This document shows positions 27,289-35,231 of a stretch of DNA of 64,000 bases, in pieces. The notes below the pieces were generated by a model, which saw only the letters and a program-made list of their open reading frames with translations, made no database searches and was not told the DNA's origin. The stretch is from the NCBI GenBank assembly GCA_023957755.1, contig JAMLGT010000005.1, positions 1 through 64,000 on the forward strand, given 5' to 3'. Numbering within the stretch: the first letter of the stretch is position 1; the number at the start of each line of letters is the position of its first letter. This DNA comes from Chitinophagaceae bacterium (GTDB lineage Bacteria; Bacteroidota; Bacteroidia; Chitinophagales; Chitinophagaceae). The position numbers and the translations under genes were made by a program.

Positions 27289-27684
27289 CTATTTCTGCCC
27301 CAACAACCTCTCGTACTTCCGCCCTACAAATACCAACTGAACTAACAATAAGATTAATGACCCCAGCAAGCCATAAGTGATATAGGAGGGAAGTGAGATA
27401 GCAAAATGTAATCGGGAGATTTTGTCGAACCATTTGTTTAGGAGAGGATACGAACCGGTGAAGTGTACCCCCTGTATCAGGAAGATGCCGGCAACACATA
27501 AGACAATTATAATAGGGATGGCCAGCAAAAGCCTATTAGGAAGTATGGGCCGGTAGATTTCATCTATAGAGGCCGCTGAGATAGCTTTCATTATCTCTTC
27601 TCCAAGTACTTCTGAAGGCTTCTCCAATCCTTCCTCTATGAGTGATTGTTTTATTAAATCGTCGATATGAGTATCTGCTTTCAT
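27289..27684 (-). CDS. Membrane partner of the ECF sigma factor, possible anti-sigma factor
   Basis: A 131-residue protein starting five bases after the sigma factor stop. It has a soluble N-terminus of about 48 residues (DDLIKQSLIEEGLEKPSEVL) and two membrane segments, LLLAIPIIIVLCVAGIFLI and YGLLGSLILLLVQLVFVG. Position and layout suggest it holds the sigma factor at the membrane, but there is no zinc (HxxxCxxC) motif, so the role is inferred from context only. Confidence 0.55.
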   Translation of the reverse strand: MKADTHIDDLIKQSLIEEGLEKPSEVLGEEIMKAISAASIDEIYRPILPNRLLLAIPIIIVLCVAGIFLIQGVHFTGSYPLLNKWFDKISRLHFAISLPSYITYGLLGSLILLLVQLVFVGRKYERLLGQK

Positions 27685-27689
27685 AAAGA

Positions 27690-28268
27690 TTACAAATTTA
27701 ATATAGAAATTATCTCACTTTTCATTTTTAATTGTTCCATGAGCTTTGCTCTGATACGATGAAGCCTGATCTTTAAATTGTTTTCTTTTACGCCCATTAC
27801 CACTGCTATTTCTTTGAGAGGCATTTCCTGATAATAGTAGAGCAGCACGAGGATACGATGTTCGGGTGGTAAGGAAGTGATGGCATCTTTCAGCAAAGTT
27901 TTAATTGTTTTGAGATCCATCCCACTCTCAGTTGTCGCTTCTTCTGAAGGGATACCCTTCAATCCTTCAAACTCCCATTCTGTAGCGGACTTGATGTGTC
28001 CTTTACGTTTTATCAGATCAATTGAATGGTTATATGCAATCCTGTAAAGCCATGTAGCGAAAGCAGACTGTCTGTTGAAGCTTCTTAGACCGCGATAACA
28101 CTTTACAAAAATTTCCTGCGTCGCATCTTCCGCATCTTCCCGGTTGCCCAGAATTCTGAAGGCGATAGTAAATACCAACTGCTGGTATTTAGTTACGAGC
28201 AGGCCAAATGGCATCTTATTACCATTTAGTATTTGCTGAATCCAAATATGTTCTTCAGAATCTTTCAA
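27690..28268 (-). CDS. RNA polymerase ECF sigma factor
   Basis: A 192-residue sigma-70 family factor with region 2 (TIAFRILGNREDAEDATQEI then YRGLRSFNRQSAFATWLYRI) and region 4 (LPPEHRILVLLYYYQEMPLK, EIAVVMGVKENNLKIRLHRI). Regions 1 and 3 are absent, as in ECF factors. It should direct polymerase to stress or envelope promoters when freed from its regulator, probably the membrane protein encoded just downstream. Targets cannot be told from the window. Confidence 0.93.
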   Translation of the reverse strand: MKDSEEHIWIQQILNGNKMPFGLLVTKYQQLVFTIAFRILGNREDAEDATQEIFVKCYRGLRSFNRQSAFATWLYRIAYNHSIDLIKRKGHIKSATEWEFEGLKGIPSEEATTESGMDLKTIKTLLKDAITSLPPEHRILVLLYYYQEMPLKEIAVVMGVKENNLKIRLHRIRAKLMEQLKMKSEIISILNL

Positions 28269-28400
28269 ATCTTTTATTTAGACGATAAAATTAAAAACCG
28301 GTTACAACAAAAAAATTTTTTTAAAAAGTGTAACCTCACACACCCGCCTACAGTCAAAGATGACAGATTCTTATTTTAAATCCACTTAAAACATTTTATT

Positions 28401-28763
28401 ATGGACATCGGAGTTGTTATTAATGTACTGATTGTTTTCGGGACGTTATTTGGAATTGTGTATATCATTTTATCAGCGCGTACCCGTGTAAGGCTTGCTT
28501 TAATTGAAAAAGGAGCTGACGCTTCCATCTTTGTTTCGGATGGCTCCCGGAAAAGAACCAATATTTTCCCATTGATACTCGTAAATATTGCACTGTTATT
28601 AGCTGCCTCAGGAATTGGAATTTTTGTGGGTGCTATTATGTCTCAATCAATGGGAGTCAATGAAGGAGTTGCTTATCCGGGCTCTATTCTTACCCTGTCA
28701 GGAATTGCCCTATTTATAGGGTATAGAATTGCCTCCAATACGCTGAACAGTTCCAATAGCTGA
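28401..28763 (+). CDS. DUF6249-like small membrane protein
   Basis: A 120-residue protein with an N-terminal membrane segment (VVINVLIVFGTLFGIVYIIL), a short charged stretch (RTRVRLALIEKGADASIF) and two further hydrophobic segments. This resembles the DUF6249 proteins that Bacteroidota often encode beside ECF sigma factors. It is divergent from the sigma gene with a 132-base gap, so it may be one of its targets. Function unknown. Confidence 0.6.
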   Translation: MDIGVVINVLIVFGTLFGIVYIILSARTRVRLALIEKGADASIFVSDGSRKRTNIFPLILVNIALLLAASGIGIFVGAIMSQSMGVNEGVAYPGSILTLSGIALFIGYRIASNTLNSSNS

Positions 28764-28780
28764 TATTAGCTCAGGCAGGC

Positions 28781-28797
28781 TGCACATTCAATGTGCA
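28781..28797. other. Palindrome TGCACATTCAATGTGCA
   Basis: A perfect 17-base palindrome lies 17 bases after the stop of the small membrane protein. It could be a weak hairpin or a protein-binding site; there is no T run after it. Confidence 0.4.
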
Positions 28798-28877
28798 TGT
28801 AATCCATTCAGACAGGATCAGGATGCAGAAGACCAGTTCATCGTTCCTGAATCAAGAAAGTTATTCATGTAAACCAA

Positions 28878-28927
28878 AACGGTGAAGAAATAGTCTGAAA
28901 TTCTGTTTCAGGTATTTCCTCACCGTT
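28878..28927. terminator. Long hairpin between convergent genes
   Basis: AACGGTGAAGAAATA (28878-28892) pairs with TATTTCCTCACCGTT (28913-28927) with one mismatch around a 20-base loop. It lies between the plus-strand DUF6249-like gene and the minus-strand superoxide dismutase, so it could act as a terminator in both directions, although the T runs are weak. Confidence 0.5.
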
Positions 28928-28955
28928 ATTATCTATGAAAAAGTCTAATTCCTAA

Positions 28956-29564
28956 TTACTTCGCATTCTTGTAATGCTCGGCAACTTTATCCCAGTTTAC
29001 GCAATTCCAAAATGCATTCAGATAATCTGCTCTCTTATTCTGATATTTCAGGTAATATGCGTGCTCCCACACATCGCAACCTAAAATAGGAGTGCAGGCA
29101 CATTCTGCTACATCCATCAGTGGATTGTCCTGATTAGGAGAAGAACATACTACCAATTTACCGCTGTTATCCACAGCCAGCCATGCCCATCCACTTCCGA
29201 AGCGTCCTGCACCGGCCGCATTGAATTTTTCTTTCATGGCATCGAAGCTGCCAAAACTATCGTCAATAGCTTTAGCCAGATCACCTGAAGGTTTTCCGCC
29301 GCCGTTTGGCCCCATTATTTCCCAGAAAAAAGTATGGTTCCAGTGCCCTCCTGCATTGTTACGGATTGCATTTCCTGCCTTTCCGGCCACCTTGAGGATT
29401 TCTTCCAGCGATTTGTTTTCGTATTCGGTTCCTGCAATCGCTTTGTTTAAATTATTTACATATCCACCATGGTGTTTGTCGTGGTGAATTTCCATTGTTT
29501 GTTTGTCAATGTTCGGCTCTAATGCATCATAAGCGTATGGTAAAGCCGGTAAAGTGAATGCCAT
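28956..29564 (-). CDS. Superoxide dismutase, Fe/Mn family
   Basis: A 202-residue enzyme that converts superoxide to peroxide and oxygen in the cytoplasm. Metal ligands are His27 ([13 protein letters not shown]), His77 (WNHTFFWE), Asp164 and His168 ([16 protein letters not shown]). Gly73 and Gln145 ([10 protein letters not shown]) occupy positions typical of Mn-type or metal-flexible enzymes; Fe-specific forms usually have Gln near the first site. The gene is monocistronic and divergent from gyrA. Confidence 0.95.
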   Translation of the reverse strand: MAFTLPALPYAYDALEPNIDKQTMEIHHDKHHGGYVNNLNKAIAGTEYENKSLEEILKVAGKAGNAIRNNAGGHWNHTFFWEIMGPNGGGKPSGDLAKAIDDSFGSFDAMKEKFNAAGAGRFGSGWAWLAVDNSGKLVVCSSPNQDNPLMDVAECACTPILGCDVWEHAYYLKYQNKRADYLNAFWNCVNWDKVAEHYKNAK

Positions 29565-29879
29565 AATTGAATAATTTTTTGTGTGAAAAAATATTGAACT
29601 AAAACTTAAAAAGCCATAAAGACTATATTTAAAGCTGTTTTAATTCGAATTGCTTATCATCAAAATTTATGCCTGACAGTTTTTGTCAGGGGAGTCCCCC
29701 CAAATTGTCAGCAATCCTGATTTCTCCTAATTGTAATTTAAAGTAAACCGGAATACGAAAGTCTCACCATAAAATCTCCACATTTCTTCTATAAATCTTA
29801 TTCACAACCTGCTGATTTTTTGTGTAAAAAAGTATTGTCAAAAAAGCCTTTTTATAACTGAAAACCCCTCTGAAATGGG
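29565..29879. other. Divergent SOD-gyrA gap with two overlapping small hairpins
   Basis: The 339-base gap holds CCTGACA/TGTCAGG (29672-29678 with 29684-29690), overlapped by GGGGAGTCCCC (29689-29699). No gene is visible. The hairpins could be regulatory or a remnant terminator; no T run follows. Confidence 0.4.
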
Positions 29880-29887
29880 TATATTTG
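29880..29887 (+). promoter_or_regulatory. -7 box TATATTTG for gyrA
   Basis: TATATTTG fits the Bacteroidota TAnnTTTG box and ends 16 bases before the gyrA ATG. A -33 TTG at the usual spacing is not evident. Confidence 0.6.
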
Positions 29888-29903
29888 CAAATACTCAAAA
29901 ATT

Positions 29904-32492
29904 ATGGAAATCAACGAAGGAGAATTGCCTGAAAACGGCCAGAACAGAGGTAGAATAATCCCCGTAAACATTGAAGAACAGATGAAAAGCGCCTACATTG
30001 ATTATTCAATGAGCGTGATTGTAGGTCGTGCGCTTCCGGATGTGAGAGACGGACTGAAACCGGTTCACCGAAGAATCCTCTATGGGATGTACGAAGCGGG
30101 AAATACCTACAATAAACCCCACAAGAAATCCGCGCGTATTGTCGGTGACGTAATGGGTAAATATCACCCACATGGTGACTCTTCTATCTACGGTACTATT
30201 GTACGGATGGCTCAGGACTGGAGCATGCGTTATACTCTCATAGACGGCCACGGTAACTTTGGCAGTCAGGATGGAGACGAGCCGGCAGCTATGCGTTATA
30301 CTGAAGTAAGGTTGCAGCGCATTGCTGAAACCATGCTTGAGGATATAGAAAAGGATACGATTGACTGGCAGCCCAATTACGACGATAGTACACAGGAACC
30401 CACAGTATTGCCTACCCGTATTCCGCAACTGCTCCTCAATGGCGCCAGTGGAATAGCCGTAGGGATGGCTACCAATATGCTGCCGCATAATCTGAGTGAA
30501 GTAGTAGATGGATGCACTGCTTTTATAGACAATAGAGAAATTACAGCAGAAGAACTCATCAAATTTGTGAAAGCTCCTGACTTTCCTACAGGAGGGATTA
30601 TTTACGGATACGACGGTGTTAGGGACGCACTACTCACAGGCAGGGGCAGGGTAGTGGTGCGCGGAAATGTATCGGTAGAAACAAACGCCCATGGAAAAGA
30701 ACTGATCGTCATCACTTCGGTTCCTTATCAGGTGAACAGAGATATACTCACCGAACGAATAGGCAGACTAATCCAGGACAAAGTTATAGAAGGAGTATCT
30801 GATGTAAACAATGAGAGCAACAGCAAGGAAGGTACTCGAATTGTACTGGAACTGAAGCGTGATGCGATTGCCCAGGTAATCATCAATCAGCTCTACAAAA
30901 ACTCCGAATTACAGACGTCTTATGGAATAAATAACGTGGCTCTTGTTAAGGGCAGGCCTCGTACTTTAAACATCAAAGACCTGATTCGGGAGTTTGTTGA
31001 CTTTAGGCACGAGGTGATTGTGCGCCGTACGAAGTATGAACTAAGAAAAGCAGAGGAGCGGGCGCATATACTGGAAGGATTTCTGATAGCACTGGACCAT
31101 CTTGATGAGGTGATTTCCCTGATCAGAAATTCCGCTACGCCTGACATCGCGAAGGAGGGACTGATTACTCAATTCGGTATGACGGAAATTCAGGCTAAGG
31201 CTGTACTCGAACTCCGCTTACAACGCCTTACCGGAATGGAAAGAGAAAAGATACGCGAGGAGCACAGGGATATAATGGAAAATATCAAGAGGTTAAAGAA
31301 TATCCTTGAGAATGAGCCGGTTAGACTACAAATAATTAAGGATGAACTTCAGGAGATTAAAGAAAAATATGGAGATAAGAGAAGATCAGAAATCGTTTAC
31401 CTGGCCAATGAATTAAGTATCGAAGATCTGATTGAAGAAGAGGACATGGTAGTGACAATTTCTCACCTGGGTTATATTAAAAGAACCAGTGCCAAAGAGT
31501 TCAGACAACAACGGCGTGGAGGAAAAGGAGCGCGAGGTGCGAAAATCAGAGACGAAGACTATATAGAGCAGTTATTTGCAACCAGCACACACGACACATT
31601 ATTATTCTTTACAGAGATGGGAAGGTGTTTCTGGTTGAAAGTATATGAGATACCTGAAGGTGAAAAGCAAAGTAAAGGCAGGGCAATTCAGAACCTGATA
31701 TCCATTCCACCGGATGATAAAGTAAGAACGGTGATTGCCGTAAGAGACCTTAAGGATAAGGAATACATTGAAAATCACTTCATCATCCTTTGTACAAGAA
31801 AAGGTATTATAAAGAAAACAAGACTGGAAGATTTCAGCCGTCCACGTCAGAGTGGTATCAATGCAATCACGATTAATCCGGGCGACCAACTGCTCGATGT
31901 CTGCCTATCCGATGGCAATCATGAAGTGATGATGGCAGTCAGAAGCGGCAGGGCTATACGTTTTCCGGAAGAGAAGGTGCGTCCAACCGGCAGAGGAGCT
32001 ATCGGAGTAAATGGTATTTCTGTGGATGATGAGAAGGATGAAGTAATCGGGATGATTTGTGTGAGTGGAGAAAGTACTGCACATACAGTATTGGTGCTGA
32101 GTGCTGCAGGTTATGGAAAACGTACACCTATTTCTGAGTATAGAATTACAAACCGCGGAGGTAAAGGAGTAAAGACAATTAACATCACCCCCAAGACCGG
32201 AGAACTGGTGGGGCTATTATCTGTAACCGAAGAGCAGGATCTGATGATTATCTGCAAATCCGGTGTCACCATCCGCACCTCAGTAAGTTCAATTAGCGAG
32301 CAGGGCAGAGCTACCCAGGGCGTCAGAATCATCAATGTAAATGACGAAGACGAAATTGCTGCTATCACAAAGATTGATGAAAGTGAGAACGAAGATGAGA
32401 ATGGAGAGAATGCAACGCCGGATGACAATTTATCATCTGATAATGCGAATGAGGATTCATCTGCTGAAAATACTCAGGAAGAGGATCAATAA
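29904..32492 (+). CDS. gyrA: DNA gyrase subunit A
   Basis: An 862-residue type II topoisomerase subunit that cuts and rejoins DNA as an A2B2 complex with GyrB. The winged-helix region contains ALPDVRDGLKPVHRRILYGM, and the active Tyr132 lies in AAMRYTEVRLQRI. The GyrA box QRRGGKG (in FRQQRRGGKGARGAK) in the C-terminal beta-pinwheel distinguishes it from ParC. An acidic tail (roughly residues 825-862) is common in GyrA. In the quinolone pocket, Ser93 matches the usual Ser83, but the residue matching E. coli Asp87 is Gly97. Monocistronic, with its own TATATTTG box. Confidence 0.97.
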   Translation: MEINEGELPENGQNRGRIIPVNIEEQMKSAYIDYSMSVIVGRALPDVRDGLKPVHRRILYGMYEAGNTYNKPHKKSARIVGDVMGKYHPHGDSSIYGTIVRMAQDWSMRYTLIDGHGNFGSQDGDEPAAMRYTEVRLQRIAETMLEDIEKDTIDWQPNYDDSTQEPTVLPTRIPQLLLNGASGIAVGMATNMLPHNLSEVVDGCTAFIDNREITAEELIKFVKAPDFPTGGIIYGYDGVRDALLTGRGRVVVRGNVSVETNAHGKELIVITSVPYQVNRDILTERIGRLIQDKVIEGVSDVNNESNSKEGTRIVLELKRDAIAQVIINQLYKNSELQTSYGINNVALVKGRPRTLNIKDLIREFVDFRHEVIVRRTKYELRKAEERAHILEGFLIALDHLDEVISLIRNSATPDIAKEGLITQFGMTEIQAKAVLELRLQRLTGMEREKIREEHRDIMENIKRLKNILENEPVRLQIIKDELQEIKEKYGDKRRSEIVYLANELSIEDLIEEEDMVVTISHLGYIKRTSAKEFRQQRRGGKGARGAKIRDEDYIEQLFATSTHDTLLFFTEMGRCFWLKVYEIPEGEKQSKGRAIQNLISIPPDDKVRTVIAVRDLKDKEYIENHFIILCTRKGIIKKTRLEDFSRPRQSGINAITINPGDQLLDVCLSDGNHEVMMAVRSGRAIRFPEEKVRPTGRGAIGVNGISVDDEKDEVIGMICVSGESTAHTVLVLSAAGYGKRTPISEYRITNRGGKGVKTINITPKTGELVGLLSVTEEQDLMIICKSGVTIRTSVSSISEQGRATQGVRIINVNDEDEIAAITKIDESENEDENGENATPDDNLSSDNANEDSSAENTQEEDQ

Positions 32493-32545
32493 AAACTCAA
32501 TTATTTGAACCAAATTGCTAAATTCGTTTTTTTAAAATTTAACAA

Positions 32546-33844
32546 ATGAAAAGACTATTCTTACCTGTGTTTTTATCACTGACTATGTCTGCCGTAATGG
32601 GACAAAGTTTAAAGAAAGCAACCAAATACTTCGATGGTAAAGACTATGATAAGGCTAAAACTGAAGTAGATGCCCTTCTGGAGAAAAACCCGACCGATGG
32701 GGAGGCCATTTACCTGAAAAGTAAAATCTATGGAAAAATTGCTGATAGCGCCGCTTTAAAATCGCTTGTGCAAGGAGATGCAAGAGCAGAGGCTTTCGAA
32801 GCGTTTAAAAAGGCATTTGCAGACTCTGCAAATATGAAAGTAAGACTGGCTATGATGAAAGACAACTTTCAGGGAGTCTTTGATATGTACGGTGGGTACT
32901 ATCAGGATGCAGTGGACTATTTCAACAAGGGGGCTCAATCGCAAAATCCGGCAGACTTTGCAGCAGCAATGACTGAATTTATGAAGGCCGAAAAGATAGG
33001 CCAGTACATCCGCAGTATCGACCTGGCACCAATAGGAGTGGTGGATACTACTTTGGCATTGAATATAGGAAAGGCTGCACTGAACGCCAAGAAGGATGAT
33101 ATCACAATGGAATACTTCAAAAAGATAGCTGATAGTAAAATCAAAGGACCCCATAATTCAGATGATGATGGATTTAAGTTGCCATATCAGTGGCTCGAAT
33201 ACCATTATAAAGAAGCAGGTGACGAAGCGAATATGTTGAAATATGGTAACCTGGGTAAGGAACTATTCCCGGATGAAGACTACTACAGTTTTGTAATGAT
33301 CGATTACTACAGAGAGAAGAAGCAGCTTCCAAAAATGCTGGCAGTGTATGGCGACCTGGTAAAAGCTCATCCAGATAGCCTGAAATATCATTTTTCTTAT
33401 GCAAACGAAATTTTCGGATACATATATAATAGTGATGAAGGAGAGGTTATTGAAAACAGGGACGAATGGATGAAGACCATGAAAAGCGAACTTGATAAAT
33501 CAATGGAATTGGATCCTAATGACGTAAACAATAACTGGTTAAGTTCTCAATATTATTTTAATCAGGGTGTAGAAACTCACGACAAGGCAGTGAAAACAAA
33601 AGATGCTGCTGAGAAAGCCAGCCTCAACGCTGCTGCAACCAATTTCTTCAAAGAGTCCATTCCTTTTGCAGACAAGGCTTTGAAAACGCTGGAGGCCTCC
33701 GGCACTAAAGAGGACAAGTCAAGATATAAGAGTATTGTAAATCTGATGCAGAATATCTACCAGAGTCTGGGGGATAAAGACAACCTGAAAAAATATCAGG
33801 ATATGTACGACGCTGCGGATGCATTGTTTAAATCTAAATCTTAG
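32546..33844 (+). CDS. Exported tetratricopeptide-repeat protein
   Basis: A 432-residue protein with an N-terminal signal peptide (MKRLFLPVFLSLTMSAVMG, cut probably before QSLKKA) and helical TPR-like repeats: TKYFDGKDYDKAKTEVDALL, NPTDGEAIYLKSKIYGKIAD and further pairs to the C-terminus. It lacks a lipobox. Such proteins scaffold periplasmic or outer-membrane complexes; the partner is unknown. It is 53 bases after gyrA and is closed by a strong terminator. Confidence 0.8.
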   Translation: MKRLFLPVFLSLTMSAVMGQSLKKATKYFDGKDYDKAKTEVDALLEKNPTDGEAIYLKSKIYGKIADSAALKSLVQGDARAEAFEAFKKAFADSANMKVRLAMMKDNFQGVFDMYGGYYQDAVDYFNKGAQSQNPADFAAAMTEFMKAEKIGQYIRSIDLAPIGVVDTTLALNIGKAALNAKKDDITMEYFKKIADSKIKGPHNSDDDGFKLPYQWLEYHYKEAGDEANMLKYGNLGKELFPDEDYYSFVMIDYYREKKQLPKMLAVYGDLVKAHPDSLKYHFSYANEIFGYIYNSDEGEVIENRDEWMKTMKSELDKSMELDPNDVNNNWLSSQYYFNQGVETHDKAVKTKDAAEKASLNAAATNFFKESIPFADKALKTLEASGTKEDKSRYKSIVNLMQNIYQSLGDKDNLKKYQDMYDAADALFKSKS

Positions 33845-33865
33845 TTTCTCAACTCATATTTTTGT

Positions 33866-33902
33866 AAACCCTGTGGTACAAATCCACAGGGTTTTTCTTT
33901 TT
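33866..33902 (+). terminator. Rho-independent terminator
   Basis: AAACCCTGTGG (33866-33876) pairs perfectly with CCACAGGGTTT (33884-33894) around a 7-base loop and is followed by TTCTTTTTG. It ends the TPR gene transcript. Confidence 0.9.
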
Positions 33903-34234
33903 GTTCTGGTTGATGAAGGTGGCCAGACTTTGCAGGCGTTGCAATTGCTAGTGCGCTTTGAAGCTGGCCTTTTTCCAAATTGTCCTGTTGTTTTATGACA
34001 GACTATAAAAAGAACAAATCCATTCAATCAATTGCATTTCATATTAGAGACAAGGCAGAGATAGGGGCGGTCGTAATACAAATCAGAGTAAAACCCTTTC
34101 ATTTTCCCAAATACTCAACTTAACATAATATAAATTATGTATTCTACTTGTAGGTTTTATTTTGTATGATAGCAGATATCGTTAAGCTACCCTGAACCAA
34201 ATCGCCACTGGGCGTCATACTGAATTGATGTACG
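33903..34234. other. Gene-free gap with one decayed hairpin
   Basis: GGCCAGACTT (33921-33930) pairs with AAGCTGGCC (33961-33969), with one bulge, and is followed by TTTTT. It could be a second terminator or an old REP-like unit. The rest, including an AT-rich ACATAATATAAATTATGT palindrome near 34123-34140, shows no gene. Confidence 0.4.
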
Positions 34235-35179
34235 TTATTTAGCAGTTTGGCCAACGAAATAATCATAGATTAATTTTGAAACCTGTGCCATCGAGTTAAT
34301 GGCTGAATCTTCATTCTTTAAATTTTTGGAGAGAATTACAAGGACATACTTTTTACCATCAGGCAACATAATGATTCCGGAATCGTGTTCCACTCCTGTA
34401 ATATTTCCTGTCTTATGAGCGACGCTAACGGTTTTTGGCAGCAAAGCAGGAATTACCCGATTATGTTCCTGCATTTTCAGGATTTTTATCATTTCCGCAC
34501 AATCCTCAGGCGTCCCCGCCTTATTGGAGGCAATTGCAATAAATAATTTCATTAATGCTCTTGCCGAGGTGGTATTGTTCATTCCCAGATCATACGCTTT
34601 CTGGTCTTCAACCCCTCTGAGTACATGTAAATTTTCAATCTGAAGTTTCTCCAGATGTTGCATCACATTTTTTGCTCCTATAAGCTGGATGATCATATTG
34701 GTAGCCAGATTACTACTCTTGATAATCATATCCACAGTAAGGTCATAAATTGTTTCTCCGGTACCAATGCGATCGTAGATCGCAGTGTCACTGTCGTCTG
34801 CTGCGCTAAGCTGATATTCCGAACTGTCGACAATGCTTTTGAATCTGTTTTCTATCTTAACAGAGTCCTGAAGGCTGAACCTCCCTTCTCCGGCCTGGCG
34901 AAATACCTCCATCATCACTGGTGTCTTCATCGTACTGGCAGCGTGAAATATGGTATCTGCATTTTTAAGCAATTCTTCTCCTGTCCCAAGGTTGTGATAC
35001 GCTATTGCAAAGGTGCCATCCTGACCGGCAAGCATTTCATTTACCGCCGTTCTTAATTCATCAATATTCATTGACGCTTTGTTTTGTGAGCCACAGGATG
35101 AAAACATAGTGGCTAAGAATAATAAGCCTAAAGAAAAAAAGTATCCTCCACATCGGCAGGAATTAAGTTTTGGAATCAT
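34235..35179 (-). CDS. Class A beta-lactamase-like serine hydrolase, lipoprotein
   Basis: A 314-residue protein with a lipoprotein signal (LFLATMFSSCGS, Cys29). The penicillin-recognising fold motifs are present: Ser82-x-x-Lys85 in AASTMKTPVMM, the SxN motif in IIKSSNLATNM and KTG in VAHKTGNITGVEHD. The usual class A omega-loop Glu (ExxLN) is not clear; the region reads GVEDQKAYDLGMNNTTSARA. Some such proteins hydrolyse beta-lactams, others act on peptidoglycan or esters, so resistance should not be assumed. It is anchored facing the periplasm. Neighbours give no functional hint. Confidence 0.82.
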   Translation of the reverse strand: MIPKLNSCRCGGYFFSLGLLFLATMFSSCGSQNKASMNIDELRTAVNEMLAGQDGTFAIAYHNLGTGEELLKNADTIFHAASTMKTPVMMEVFRQAGEGRFSLQDSVKIENRFKSIVDSSEYQLSAADDSDTAIYDRIGTGETIYDLTVDMIIKSSNLATNMIIQLIGAKNVMQHLEKLQIENLHVLRGVEDQKAYDLGMNNTTSARALMKLFIAIASNKAGTPEDCAEMIKILKMQEHNRVIPALLPKTVSVAHKTGNITGVEHDSGIIMLPDGKKYVLVILSKNLKNEDSAINSMAQVSKLIYDYFVGQTAK

Positions 35180-35231
35180 TCAATGAAGTTCAGTAATTTC
35201 TCTAAAATTCAGGATAATCTCTGAAAGAAAA

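Noticed and set aside
34655-35056. 133-codon plus-strand frame
   Set aside because: It is the opposite strand of the serine hydrolase gene, whose catalytic motifs are clear.
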